This document shows, piece by piece, positions 43,758 through 51,896 of a DNA stretch of 64,000 nucleotides. Source of the stretch: JALONH01 sp046329235. GTDB taxonomy: Bacteria > Bacteroidota > Bacteroidia > Cytophagales > Cytophagaceae. The stretch is taken from assembly GCA_046329235.1 (NCBI GenBank), contig JAXLVA010000001.1, positions 744,001 through 808,000 on the forward strand, written 5' to 3'. A model generated the notes under the pieces. That model saw nothing but the letters and a program-made list of their open reading frames with translations. It did not search any database and was not told the origin of the DNA. Positions within the stretch are counted from its first letter, which is position 1. Each line of letters starts with the position of its first letter. Both the position numbers and the translations under genes were made by a program.

Positions 43758-44513
43758 ATGAAAACTGAAATTATAACTCTATTAAATCAAAAAGGTGGTG
43801 TAGGTAAAACTACCACTACAATGAATCTAGGTGGGTACTTTTCCAAGAAAGGATATAGAGTACTTTTAGTGGATTTGGATCCACAAGCTAACTTGACATC
43901 GGGCTTTGGAGTAATGAATGAACCAAAAAATATTTACGGTTCCCTACTTAAAGAATACTCTCCTAACCCATATGTAATTGATACCAACCTATCCATACTT
44001 ATATCCCATAGAAACTTAAGTGGATTCGATAGAGCTGTAGTCAACGATATTGATAAAGAATTTCTTTTATCCGAAATATTAAAGTCTTTAAAGAATGAAT
44101 ATGACATCATATTCATTGACTGCCCCCCCTCACTTGGATTACTAACCTTAAACGCTTTAGTAGCAGCTGATAAAATTATTGTACCCTTGGAAGCCCAGGT
44201 GTTTTCTATTGATGGGTTATCTTCTGTTTTTGAGACTATATCTAAAGTACAAAAACGATTAAATGAAAATTTAATTTTACTAGGTATTTTCCTTACTAAA
44301 TACGACCAAAGAAAAATCCTAAAAAAGGAAATGTATGCTTCTCTAGAAAACTTGTACAAGGAGTATCTTTTTAAACAAACTATCCGGGATAATATTTCAT
44401 TAGCTGAAGCGCCATTGAACAATCAACACATTTTCCAATACGATGAAAAGTCTATCGGTGCTATCGATTACAAAAATTTAGCAGAAGAATTGATTGAAAG
44501 ACTAATGACTTAA
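43758..44513 (+). CDS. parA: ParA family partition ATPase
   Basis: A 251-residue Walker-type ATPase starting MKTEIITLLNQKGGVGKTTT. The deviant Walker A is KGGVGKT (12-18), switch I is DLDPQANLTSGFG, and IIFIDCPPSLGLLTLNAL follows. ParA proteins position plasmids or excised elements along the nucleoid with a ParB-type partner and a parS site. I use ATG 43758 because everything upstream in frame is outside the domain. The small gene at 44775 and the repeats between them are the likely partner and centromere. Confidence 0.92.
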   Translation: MKTEIITLLNQKGGVGKTTTTMNLGGYFSKKGYRVLLVDLDPQANLTSGFGVMNEPKNIYGSLLKEYSPNPYVIDTNLSILISHRNLSGFDRAVVNDIDKEFLLSEILKSLKNEYDIIFIDCPPSLGLLTLNALVAADKIIVPLEAQVFSIDGLSSVFETISKVQKRLNENLILLGIFLTKYDQRKILKKEMYASLENLYKEYLFKQTIRDNISLAEAPLNNQHIFQYDEKSIGAIDYKNLAEELIERLMT

Positions 44514-44526
44514 AACTATTAATCTA

Positions 44527-44602
44527 TAGCGCAATTTAGTGTAAAATAGCGCAAAAAAGCGTAAAAAAGTATTATTACACAAAATTACACTAAAGTGCGC
44601 TA
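44527..44602. repeat. inverted repeat and GCGC/GCGT-type iterons downstream of parA
   Basis: TAGCGCAATTTAGTGTAA (44527-44544) and TTACACTAAAGTGCGCTA (44585-44602) are inverted copies with one mismatch in 18. Between and just after them are further TAGCGCAA, AGCGTAA and TTACGCTA units. Placement directly after parA suits a partition centromere or an iteron-type origin. Confidence 0.75.
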
Positions 44603-44670
44603 TTCTACGGGATATTACGCTAAATAAGAGCTGATGTCATTAAACTATTACAAATTAATTCATACATAAT

Positions 44671-44750
44671 AGTACATAATAATACTTCAACGAATTCTAA
44701 AAAGTAGAAAATACTACAGAAAAGTAGAAAAAAGTACATAATAATACTTC
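44671..44750. repeat. 18-bp direct repeat pair between parA and 44775
   Basis: AGTACATAATAATACTTC occurs identically at 44671-44688 and 44733-44750, 62 bp apart (start to start). Three GTAGAAAA-type motifs (AAAGTAGAAAAT, AAAGTAGAAAAA) lie between. They immediately precede the small gene at 44775 and could be binding sites for its product. Confidence 0.8.
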
Positions 44751-44774
44751 GATACTATATACTAGACACTCATC

Positions 44775-45077
44775 ATGGGAAAATCATTTAGTAATAAAAT
44801 AAAACAGAGAATTAGTTCTGATAAAGATATTATCGATATATCTAATGAAGACATACCGGTATCAGAAACATCAGCTAAACTCTCAAAAACGATTAAACAA
44901 TCGGTTTTATCAATAAAAATAAATGAAATAGATCATATAGATTTTAATGAGTTCATTCATTTTGTAAAGACTACTAAGTCTCCTTATTTCTCAAAAAAAC
45001 AAGCAATAGGTGAAGCTTTACAACTCTTATATATTCAATATAACTACTCACCCGAAAATTCTAAAGTTGGTCTTTGA
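44775..45077 (+). CDS. small protein after parA, possible ParB-like partner
   Basis: A 100-residue protein with a charged N-terminus and a C-terminal segment (KTTKSPYFSKKQAIGEALQLLYIQYNY) that could be a ribbon-helix-helix or short DNA-binding helix pair. It occupies the parB position and is preceded by direct repeats. No recognised family; the partner role is inference from position. Confidence 0.65.
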   Translation: MGKSFSNKIKQRISSDKDIIDISNEDIPVSETSAKLSKTIKQSVLSIKINEIDHIDFNEFIHFVKTTKSPYFSKKQAIGEALQLLYIQYNYSPENSKVGL

Positions 45078-45081
45078 CCAA

Positions 45082-45129
45082 GCAAGTCGGAACGGGGCAA
45101 AGCCACCGTTCTGACTTGCCCTGCGGGGC
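45082..45129. promoter_or_regulatory. candidate origin of transfer (oriT)
   Basis: A GC-rich island in an otherwise very AT-rich region. The inverted repeat GCAAGTCGGAACGG (45082-45095) / CCGTTCTGACTTGC (45106-45119) pairs 13 of 14, and a second short repeat GCCC/GGGC follows at 45118-45129. It lies about 130 bp upstream of the mobilisation accessory gene and the relaxase gene, where mobilisable Bacteroidota elements keep oriT. The nick site is not identified. Confidence 0.6.
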
Positions 45130-45259
45130 TAAGAGATTCATTATCAAAACCTGTAAATATATTATTACATACATAGAATATATACTCACTATATTCTTAG
45201 TCTTAACTAATTAATAATCAAAACAAGAAAATATATATCAACTATATTCTAAATATATT

Positions 45260-45724
45260 ATGCTTAAATCAATTTTACTTTCAGAAGAATGTCATAACGA
45301 CATCAATAAACTTACTGATACTTATAAAATCACTAAGAAGGATTTGGTAGAAAAGAGTATTCGATATATAGTGAAGAACAATATTAATCCGGAGGAAATT
45401 AAAAGTGGTGAAGTTGCCGGTCAACTTAAAAAGCTAAGAAATGATTTTGTGGCTTTCATTAAAAAACAAGAGAGTGACTTATTACAACCAACTTTGGAAG
45501 CCATTAGAATGTGCGTAGAACAAAATGATAAAACCTCTAAAATTCTTCCCGTTATTTATAAGAAACAAACCGATAATGAAAATACAATTAAAGAGCTTTC
45601 TGAAAACTTAAAAAAATACTATCAACAACAACAAGAGATTGTAAAAAAAATGAATGATTTTAACGAGAAGCTTACTTTAATTAATACAACCATAGCTCAA
45701 AAATTAGGAAAGTCTCTTTTTTAA
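45260..45724 (+). CDS. BfmA/BtgA-like mobilisation accessory protein
   Basis: A 154-residue protein. An N-terminal ribbon-helix-helix-like stretch (MLKSILLSEECHNDINKLTDTYKITKKDLVEKSIRYIV) is followed by long coiled coils (about 55-150). This architecture and its position immediately before a relaxase gene (2 nt) match the BfmA/BtgA family of Bacteroides mobilisable elements, which bind oriT and help recruit the relaxase. The candidate oriT lies upstream. Confidence 0.8.
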   Translation: MLKSILLSEECHNDINKLTDTYKITKKDLVEKSIRYIVKNNINPEEIKSGEVAGQLKKLRNDFVAFIKKQESDLLQPTLEAIRMCVEQNDKTSKILPVIYKKQTDNENTIKELSENLKKYYQQQQEIVKKMNDFNEKLTLINTTIAQKLGKSLF

Positions 45725-45726
45725 AC

Positions 45727-46437
45727 ATGAACCTCAAATTTGCAGTTAGTGAAAAAAAGACCGGTAACAAAGGATCTGTTAGAACTTTGGTCGCCTACCT
45801 AGAAAAAGAGAATAAAGGTAAAGAGTTAATCAATCAGGAATTCTTCTTTAATCACCAACGCGAAATGATTTTTGCTTCCGAGGTAATTCAAAAAATAGAC
45901 TCCAATAATCGCAAATTAGGAAAAGAAGACAGTAAGTTTTTTATGTTGGTTCTGAGTCCCTCTGAAAATGAATTACGGTTTCTGAATAGTTCCAAAAAAG
46001 CTTTAATGGAATACACTAGAAAAGTAATGGATGCCTATGCAAAGAATTTTAACAAAGGGCTTAACGGTGATGATCTTTTGTACTTTGCTAAGTTGGAACG
46101 CAACCGCTACTCTCGGAAAAAGGAAATTAGAGAAGGATTAAATACCCATATTCATGTTATAGTAAGTAGAAGGGATATTAATCAAAGGTTTAAACTAAGC
46201 CCTATGACTAACCATAAAGAGTCTAATTCAGGAGCTGTAAAAAGTGGGTTTAGTCGTAAGAAGCTAATGCAAGAATCGGAATCTATTTTTGACAAATCAT
46301 TTAATTACCCTCGAACCAAAGAAGAAAGTTGGGAATTTCAGTTTAATAAAAAGTATAATGTTCAATTGGAATCTACTATCGAAAAGTCTGTAAAACCTGC
46401 AATTAAAAAATCAAAGGGAAATGAGCTTACTTTTTAG
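45727..46437 (+). CDS. relaxase-like mobilisation protein (BfmB/BtgB or DUF5712 type)
   Basis: A 236-residue protein. The central GLNTHIHVIVSRRD (H141 and H143) is the histidine cluster of MOB relaxases, and the N-terminal tyrosine in RTLVAYLEKEN may be the nucleophile. It would nick oriT and pilot the strand into a conjugation channel supplied in trans, since no type IV secretion genes are in the window. At 236 residues it is short for a relaxase, but normal for this Bacteroidota class. Its end overlaps the convergent XRE gene by 11 bp. Confidence 0.82.
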   Translation: MNLKFAVSEKKTGNKGSVRTLVAYLEKENKGKELINQEFFFNHQREMIFASEVIQKIDSNNRKLGKEDSKFFMLVLSPSENELRFLNSSKKALMEYTRKVMDAYAKNFNKGLNGDDLLYFAKLERNRYSRKKEIREGLNTHIHVIVSRRDINQRFKLSPMTNHKESNSGAVKSGFSRKKLMQESESIFDKSFNYPRTKEESWEFQFNKKYNVQLESTIEKSVKPAIKKSKGNELTF

Positions 46438-46660
46438 ACTTTCTTAACTGCTTTTTATAGTTACTTAAAAATTCGTCTGAACTTATCCCTAGACATTCAA
46501 TCAACTTTATAAAAATACCTAATGAAGGTTCCCTAAGTCCGGATTCCATTCGATAGATGTAGGTATGGTGTAATTCTGCCATCTCAGCCAAACGCTCCTG
46601 GGTCAATTTCTTTTTTAATCGGTAATCCCTTAAAACTTGCCCAAAAACCTCTTTGTCCAT
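46427..46660 (-). CDS. XRE-family transcriptional regulator
   Basis: A 77-residue Cro/C1-type helix-turn-helix protein (FGQVLRDYRLKKKLTQERLAEMAELHHTYIYRMESGLREPSL). It is divergent from the nuclease-like gene at 46752, with 91 bp between starts, so it is likely to control that gene. The size and arrangement are like the C proteins of restriction-modification systems. Confidence 0.88.
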   Translation of the reverse strand: MDKEVFGQVLRDYRLKKKLTQERLAEMAELHHTYIYRMESGLREPSLGIFIKLIECLGISSDEFLSNYKKQLRKSKK

Positions 46661-46751
46661 TTTGATAGCTTAAGTATCAAAACTATTTTTTATTCTAAAG
46701 TCAGAACACAGCCAATTGGCATAATTTTATACTTTTAACTATCTTTGTTTA

Positions 46752-47990
46752 ATGGACTTAAAACCTATTAAATCAGAGAATTCATTGCTAAGTATAGTTC
46801 TAAATCTCACCGAAAGGATTAGTCATATAGTTGGGCTTAAGGATATTCTATCTGAGTATTGGGCTTTTGACAGTAATATTGGTAAAAGAATATATAAGGT
46901 AAATGACCTAAATCAAAAATATGGTAAGAGAACTATAGAAATAATACGTGATCAAAGCTATGCTATTTTAAAATATCCGACCTATTGCTCCTGTGGTAAA
47001 CCCATTGAAGTTTTTCATCATCCAAAACATTTGGAGGAGTACTATAAATTAACTACAAATGAAAAATCAGTATGGTTTTTTCTTAAAAAAGGGATAGAAG
47101 GGTATAGTGCTGAAAAGTTTTACAAACAAGAACGAACAATTAAGTCAAAACAACCTCGATTCTATCCATCATATATTAATCTTTCAAAATACTGTTTTGA
47201 CTGCAAAGAGGACAGATACTTCCGAATTGAGAAAATATTACAACATTATAAAATTGTAGGGTGCAAAGAAATATATCCACTTATGGATGAATGTGAGATC
47301 ACTTTCAACCAGTCTGACTATAGTAATGATCTGATTGACATTCCTCAAACAAGTATTCAGTCTATCGATAACGACACAGATATTATTGACCTCAAATCAT
47401 TTAGTTACCAGGAACAAGATATTATTATAAAGTTTAGTCAATTGGATGAAGATGAAAATAGGCTTAAAAAGTTCATAGGTTGTACCGATCTACATAAAAA
47501 TTCAACCATTAAGAAACTACTAAAATTAGGAGGTTTGGTAGTTGAAAGTGGGAAATACACTATCAATTACCAACTTAAAGAATACTTAAAAGGTCAACAT
47601 CCTGAATCTGGAATTTTACCGATTTTATCCAATAAAATAGTAAAGGAGCTTTACAAAGCCCTATTACTTAAATACCAATTTGTATTCCCTGAAATTCCTT
47701 ATTGTAAGTTTATTAATATGGAATATTTAACTTCTACGGGCTTTCTTCCAAAAGAACAACAGCCCTACTTTCTAAGGTGTCATTGTGATTTTTTAATAAC
47801 AGACCGATTAACCAATCCTATCAAAGTGATAGAAGTTAACGGAGGTTATCATTTTACTGATGCAAAAACCATTGAAAAAGACAAACAAAAAAAATCATTT
47901 TGTGATTCGGTGAATCTCCCTATTGAGTTTTTATCTTATCAAGAAGCCATTAATACTTACTTGCCCAACTTTAACATTTATTCACTTTAA
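46752..47990 (+). CDS. putative zinc-finger PD-(D/E)xK-like nuclease
   Basis: A 412-residue protein. Two cysteine pairs (YCSCGKPIEVFHH about residue 77, and YCFDCKED about 150) look like a split zinc site. The C-terminal third contains CHCDFLITDRLTNPIKVIEVNGGYHFTD, a D346-x14-E361-V-N pattern like the DUF2726/very-short-patch-type branch of the PD-(D/E)xK fold, followed by DKQKKSFCDSVNLPIEFLSY. The lysine of ExK is replaced by asparagine, as in some relatives. Its gene is divergent from an XRE regulator. A defence or DNA-processing nuclease is plausible; no methyltransferase partner is adjacent. Function not recognised with certainty. Confidence 0.6.
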   Translation: MDLKPIKSENSLLSIVLNLTERISHIVGLKDILSEYWAFDSNIGKRIYKVNDLNQKYGKRTIEIIRDQSYAILKYPTYCSCGKPIEVFHHPKHLEEYYKLTTNEKSVWFFLKKGIEGYSAEKFYKQERTIKSKQPRFYPSYINLSKYCFDCKEDRYFRIEKILQHYKIVGCKEIYPLMDECEITFNQSDYSNDLIDIPQTSIQSIDNDTDIIDLKSFSYQEQDIIIKFSQLDEDENRLKKFIGCTDLHKNSTIKKLLKLGGLVVESGKYTINYQLKEYLKGQHPESGILPILSNKIVKELYKALLLKYQFVFPEIPYCKFINMEYLTSTGFLPKEQQPYFLRCHCDFLITDRLTNPIKVIEVNGGYHFTDAKTIEKDKQKKSFCDSVNLPIEFLSYQEAINTYLPNFNIYSL

Positions 47991-48006
47991 CATTTATTCA
48001 ACTAAC

Positions 48007-48684
48007 ATGAAATCAACTAGAATTTTCATTTCTTTTATTAGTATCACACTTTTTATTAGTTCTTGTAGTAAAAAAGAGTCCGACTATATTGGCGATTACA
48101 AAACCTACATAGGTCATCAAGTAGTAGTAGGGAACTCTTTTAATGCCGGCAGCTTTTATGGTCAGGGTCCCAAAGACGGTTTTGAAGCTAAAGACCTGAA
48201 CACAATTGAAATTTCTATTTTTAAAGATGAGACAACAGGAAATATTGGAGGGCAATTATTTGTTACTAGTCCGGAAATTCTTCAGGGAGGATTTACCCGA
48301 AATATGAATCTTACTAAGAAAAAATTTAGTATAACTTCTATGCATATGAATGGTGACACCCTCTTTGTAAATACCAAATCACCATTCTCAGCATCTATTC
48401 TTGAGTTGTATTTACTAAAAGAAGGCGATAAATCCTTTATTGGCATAGAAAACAGGTTGTCAAGTAAAGTTGACAAAGGGCCACTTATAGATAAAGAAGG
48501 TGTGAAATTTGATCAGTACAAAGCCAACCTAGAGGATATCAATAGCTACTTTCAAGATTATATTTACGGACAAATGGTATATCTAGATAGTATTGCTGTA
48601 AAATCTAATGAACCGGAAGAAGTAAAGATAAGAGCATTTAATGCTATTCAATTTTATAATAAAATGTATAATAAAAATAAATAA
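48007..48684 (+). CDS. hypothetical lipoprotein
   Basis: A 225-residue protein with a lipoprotein signal (MKSTRIFISFISITLFISSC, lipidated Cys20) followed by SKKESDYIGDY and a beta-rich domain. No family recognised. I use ATG 48007, where the signal peptide begins; an in-frame upstream start at 47923 lies inside the preceding gene. It ends at a strong terminator. Confidence 0.8.
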   Translation: MKSTRIFISFISITLFISSCSKKESDYIGDYKTYIGHQVVVGNSFNAGSFYGQGPKDGFEAKDLNTIEISIFKDETTGNIGGQLFVTSPEILQGGFTRNMNLTKKKFSITSMHMNGDTLFVNTKSPFSASILELYLLKEGDKSFIGIENRLSSKVDKGPLIDKEGVKFDQYKANLEDINSYFQDYIYGQMVYLDSIAVKSNEPEEVKIRAFNAIQFYNKMYNKNK

Positions 48685-48726
48685 TTTATTACCTTTGTTC
48701 TGTCTTGCAAAAGACGATAGCTAGTC

Positions 48727-48766
48727 AAACCCCTGTTAGGATTTCCGAAACAGGGGTTTCTTTTTT
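48727..48766 (+). terminator. terminator of the nuclease-like/lipoprotein unit
   Basis: AAACCCCTGTT (48727-48737) with AACAGGGGTTT (48749-48759), followed by CTTTTTT. Confidence 0.93.
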
Positions 48767-48768
48767 GT

Positions 48769-48810
48769 GGTAAGTTAGGTATACTAGGTAAGTAATGTAT
48801 ACCTTTCTTA
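48769..48810. repeat. GGTATAC palindromic repeat, copy A
   Basis: TAAG-TT-AGGTATAC, 12-nt loop TAGGTAAGTAAT, then GTATACCT-TT-CTTA. It lies between the lipoprotein terminator and the end of the minus-strand gene at 48824. First of five related copies, and the most diverged. Confidence 0.88.
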
Positions 48811-48823
48811 AGCTCTTTTTAAA

Positions 48824-49219
48824 TTAATATATCCGAATTACAAATCTTTTATCCCTAGAAAAATCCCATTGTACCTGCCAAGTTCTACCATCTATTTGAT
48901 CAAGTAAAATAAACGTATATATATTTGAAGTTGGATAAAGAAAAAACCTTCCTATTCTTTCACCTTCTTTGTTTACTTGTGAAATATCTGAAAGAGTAGT
49001 TTCAACTCTTTTACTGCTTTCTGTACTCCATTGTATCAAACTCATTTTGCCATTTCTAGTATCCAATTTGATAAATATATACATGTTTCGTGTAGCAAAA
49101 AGCCTATATGAAACTGCAGAATCTGTAGATATATTTTGTAAAGGAGTTTCAATAGTACTTTGAGAGAAAGCTACGAGAGATGATACAATGAGAATCGTTG
49201 TTAAAATTAGTTTCTTCAT
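48824..49219 (-). CDS. hypothetical exported protein
   Basis: A 131-residue protein with a signal peptide (MKKLILTTILIVSSLVAFSQ) and a beta-rich body with repeated FILLD/IFIKLDT strands (two halves about 45-75 and 95-120 are similar: YIFIKLDTRNGKMSLIQW and YTFILLDQIDGRTWQVQW). No family recognised. Flanked on both sides by GGTATAC palindromes. Confidence 0.7.
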   Translation of the reverse strand: MKKLILTTILIVSSLVAFSQSTIETPLQNISTDSAVSYRLFATRNMYIFIKLDTRNGKMSLIQWSTESSKRVETTLSDISQVNKEGERIGRFFLYPTSNIYTFILLDQIDGRTWQVQWDFSRDKRFVIRIY

Positions 49220-49249
49220 AATGATGGGAATTTATGTATTACAGATAAA

Positions 49250-49297
49250 AAGGTAAGATAGGTATACTAGGTAAGTAAGGTATACCTATCTTACCTT
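49250..49297. repeat. GGTATAC palindromic repeat, copy B
   Basis: A perfect 18-bp stem: AAGGTAAGATAGGTATAC (49250-49267) and its complement (49280-49297), with the 12-nt loop TAGGTAAGTAAG. It overlaps the end of umuC, whose last codons and stop lie in the right arm. Confidence 0.95.
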
Positions 49298-50548
49298 GAT
49301 TTGAATAATATCATTCAGGTTTGTCGTATAATTTGGAGAAAGTTTTTCCTGTCTCATTTTCCAAACCTTCTTCATATCCTGTGATGCCAAACGGATTTTA
49401 TGTTGACCAAATTGAGCATTTAGTTTATCCATACTTTTCATTAAAGCTATATGACGCTCATCACTACTTTCAAAAATAGTATGTTGTAACTGATTGTCCG
49501 GAACTAGATCCTGGACTATCACACCGGCTTTTTTATAATGATAACCCTCTTTAAAAATCTGCTTTAAAGCTTTAGTCGCAAACTTTGAAAGCTCTATACT
49601 GGAGTTAGTGGCAAAAGGTAATTTAACCACTATACTACGGTTATATTGAGGTAAATCTTCTTTAAAGCCATTTGTTTGAACAAATACCATTAAAGAGTTA
49701 CAACAGGACTTTTGTTTGCGTAGTTTTTCTGCACAGGAAAAGGTGAAGGTACTTACCCTTTCAGCTAACTGATTAAACTCTGTGTAATCAGTTTCAAAGC
49801 TTCTAGTAGTGGCAATACTTTGTTTGATTTGTGCTTCCTCTAAATCTAAAGTAGGTTGACCTTGTAAATCCCTTTTCAATCTCAACCCCACAACCCCCAT
49901 ATGTTTCTTTACAAAATCGTCTTCTTTCAAAGTAAAATCGTAAGCCGTTTTTATTCCCAATAAGTTAAACTTTTTACTATACTGTCTTCCAATTCCCCAA
50001 ACATCTTCAATTTTAAGCCATTTTAAAGCCTTTATTCTCTTTTTATCGGTATCTATCACATAGGTACCGTTAGTTTCCTTAGGGAACTTCTTAGCTATAC
50101 GATTGGCAACCTTGGCCAAGGACTTAGTAGGTGCAATACCAGCACAAATGGGAATACCAGTCCATTTAACAATTTTGGTACGCATGGACTCGGCATATGA
50201 TTTCAAATCAAAAAGGTCAAAACCCTTCAGTTTTAAGAATGCTTCATCAATACTGTAAATTTCAATGTCCGGAGAATATTCAGATAGAATGGTCATGACA
50301 CGATTACTCATATCCCCATACAATGCGAAATTAGCAGAGAATACTTTGACGTCATGTTCCTCAAATAACTTTTGAAACTTAAAGGCAGGTGCCCCCATAG
50401 GTATCCCTATGGCTTTTGCTTCATTACTTCTAGCTATAACGCAGCCATCATTGTTGGATAGAACAACAATAGGTTTTCCATTAAGATCCGGTCTGAAAAC
50501 TCTTTCGCAGGATGCGTAAAAGTTATTACAATCAATCAGGGCAAACAT
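49286..50548 (-). CDS. umuC: DNA polymerase V catalytic subunit (Y family)
   Basis: A 420-residue Y-family translesion polymerase. The N-terminal block MFALIDCNNFYASCERVFRP carries the first catalytic aspartate, SIDEAF the second acidic pair, and GIGRQYSKKF the HhH thumb region; the C-terminal UmuC-type little finger is complete. It copies past DNA lesions together with UmuD'. It lies 2 nt after umuD in the same direction. Its 3' end runs into palindrome copy B. SOS control is likely in the family, but no LexA box is recognisable here. Confidence 0.94.
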   Translation of the reverse strand: MFALIDCNNFYASCERVFRPDLNGKPIVVLSNNDGCVIARSNEAKAIGIPMGAPAFKFQKLFEEHDVKVFSANFALYGDMSNRVMTILSEYSPDIEIYSIDEAFLKLKGFDLFDLKSYAESMRTKIVKWTGIPICAGIAPTKSLAKVANRIAKKFPKETNGTYVIDTDKKRIKALKWLKIEDVWGIGRQYSKKFNLLGIKTAYDFTLKEDDFVKKHMGVVGLRLKRDLQGQPTLDLEEAQIKQSIATTRSFETDYTEFNQLAERVSTFTFSCAEKLRKQKSCCNSLMVFVQTNGFKEDLPQYNRSIVVKLPFATNSSIELSKFATKALKQIFKEGYHYKKAGVIVQDLVPDNQLQHTIFESSDERHIALMKSMDKLNAQFGQHKIRLASQDMKKVWKMRQEKLSPNYTTNLNDIIQIKVR

Positions 50549-50550
50549 AA

Positions 50551-51000
50551 CTAAACGCTTTTAATTACATGAGTCACGATACCCCAAATCAAAAAATCAT
50601 TATCCTGAGTAACTTTTATTGGCTGATAATTTTCATTCTCAGGAATCAACCAAATCACCTTATCAGTAATTTGGATACGCTTAGCTGTAAATTCTCCGTC
50701 TATATAGCAAACGGCAATCTTTCCGTTCGTAGGAGCAACACTACGGTCAATGATTAATAAATCATTATTAGCAATCCCGGCATTTTTTAAAGAATCCCCT
50801 TTTACTCTACCATAGAAGGTAGCCGAAGGATTTTTAATTAAATGACGATTTAAGTCAATGGTTAAATCAATGAAATCAAGAGCCGGAGATGGAAACCCGG
50901 CAGATATCCCACTTTCTACAAAAGGCAATTCCAACTTAGTATCAGTGTCTGCTGATATAATATCGATGATTTTGCCGCTATGTAGTTTAGTTGGAGACAT
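50551..51000 (-). CDS. umuD: translesion polymerase autoproteolytic subunit UmuD
   Basis: A 149-residue S24-type protein. The cleavage site is A34-G35 in GISAGFPSPA, with nucleophile S69 (VKGDSLKNAG) and general-base K106 (FTAKRI). RecA-stimulated self-cleavage would give UmuD', the active partner of UmuC encoded 2 nt downstream. Typical length. The upstream 50 bp contain palindrome copy C, so the umuDC transcript may begin within or before it. Confidence 0.93.
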   Translation of the reverse strand: MSPTKLHSGKIIDIISADTDTKLELPFVESGISAGFPSPALDFIDLTIDLNRHLIKNPSATFYGRVKGDSLKNAGIANNDLLIIDRSVAPTNGKIAVCYIDGEFTAKRIQITDKVIWLIPENENYQPIKVTQDNDFLIWGIVTHVIKSV

Positions 51001-51028
51001 TATTGTTTTGAAGAGATAATTGTTGGAT

Positions 51029-51058
51029 TAGGTAAGTAAGGTATACCTATCTTACCTA
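51029..51058. repeat. GGTATAC palindromic repeat, copy C
   Basis: The shortest copy: TAGGTAAGTA then AGGTATACCT then ATCTTACCTA, an imperfect palindrome around the 10-bp core. It fills the gap between umuD and the HigA-like gene at 51056 and overlaps that gene's stop region. Confidence 0.9.
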
Positions 51059-51427
51059 GATATTTTTAAGAGGATAAGGTCTATTGAAAGCTTCTTGTGT
51101 CACCTTAAAGGTTTCGGCTATCTTTCTAATCAATTCTTTAGAAAATCCCCTCTTATAGTTCAAAATTTGGTTTATATGTGACTGCCCAACATCTAATTTT
51201 TCAGCTAACTGAATTTGAGAAAGATTTTTGGTTCTCATAAGAACTTGAAGAAGTTCTACGGGGTTGCGCTCCGGAGTAGGATAATGTTCTTTTTCCCACT
51301 TTGCAGTTAAAAGGTCAAGCATTTCAATCTTGTCTCTATTTGATTTTTTGTTTTCACGAAGTAAATCAACTAAAGTATTGCAGTATTCTTCATACTGTTC
51401 TTCTGTGGTGATTGTTGTGTATTCCAT
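51056..51427 (-). CDS. HigA-like XRE regulator (copy 1)
   Basis: A 123-residue protein: an acidic helical N-terminus (MEYTTITTEEQYEEYCNTLVDLL) and a C-terminal HTH (NLSQIQLAEKLDVGQSHINQILNYKRG) ending FNRPYPLKNI. This is the HigA antitoxin layout, but no HigB toxin gene is adjacent. Copy 2 at 51525 has the same start, length and ending. It is upstream of umuDC on the same strand and may regulate it. Confidence 0.85.
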   Translation of the reverse strand: MEYTTITTEEQYEEYCNTLVDLLRENKKSNRDKIEMLDLLTAKWEKEHYPTPERNPVELLQVLMRTKNLSQIQLAEKLDVGQSHINQILNYKRGFSKELIRKIAETFKVTQEAFNRPYPLKNI

Positions 51428-51480
51428 AGCAGTCTAAAATTATATTGATTTATAATCAAGTAATACAATTTACTAAGAAA

Positions 51481-51526
51481 AGGTAAGTAAGGTATACTAG
51501 GTAAGATAGGTATACCTTACTTACCT
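51481..51526. repeat. GGTATAC palindromic repeat, copy D
   Basis: A perfect 17-bp stem, AGGTAAGTAAGGTATAC (51481-51497) with its complement (51510-51526), and the 12-nt loop TAGGTAAGATAG. It lies between the two HigA-like genes. Confidence 0.95.
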
Positions 51527-51896
51527 AGTTGTTTTTTAAAGGATAAGGTCTATTGAAAGCTTCCTGAGACATTTTAAATTGATTACACAACTTATTAATT
51601 AGCCCCTCACTAAATCCAATTTTATAATTTATGACATTACTAACTAAAGATTCTTCCACTCCCAATTTATCTGCCAATTGTTTATTAGAAAGTCCATGGT
51701 TTTCCATAAGCGAAAGAAGCATTTCCACCGGGGTAGATTCTGAAGTAGGATAATGTACTTCTTCCCACTCGTGGATTAATTGTTCTAGTAATTCTATTTC
51801 GTCTTCATTAGAGGCTTTACGCTCTTCTAATAAATCAATAATCCGATCACAGTAGTGGTCGTACTGTTCTTCTGTGGTGATTGTCGTGTATTCCAT
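51525..51896 (-). CDS. HigA-like XRE regulator (copy 2)
   Basis: A 123-residue paralogue of the protein at 51056. The first 11 residues (MEYTTITTEEQ) and the ending FNRPYPLKN are identical, and the HTH (LSNKQLADKLGVEESLVSNVINYKIG) has diverged in its recognition helix. The 5' flanking DNA of the two genes is also nearly identical (about 50 bp), so the gene, its promoter region and a palindrome were duplicated together. No toxin partner is adjacent. Confidence 0.85.
   Translation of the reverse strand: MEYTTITTEEQYDHYCDRIIDLLEERKASNEDEIELLEQLIHEWEEVHYPTSESTPVEMLLSLMENHGLSNKQLADKLGVEESLVSNVINYKIGFSEGLINKLCNQFKMSQEAFNRPYPLKNN

Noticed and set aside
43934..44422. Minus-strand 162-residue open frame within parA
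   Set aside because: Fully antisense to a conserved ParA; composition typical of a shadow frame.
39739..48684. Prophage
   Set aside because: There is an integrase, HTH and ATPase, but no capsid, terminase, portal, tail or lysis genes; mobilisation genes point to an integrative mobilisable element.
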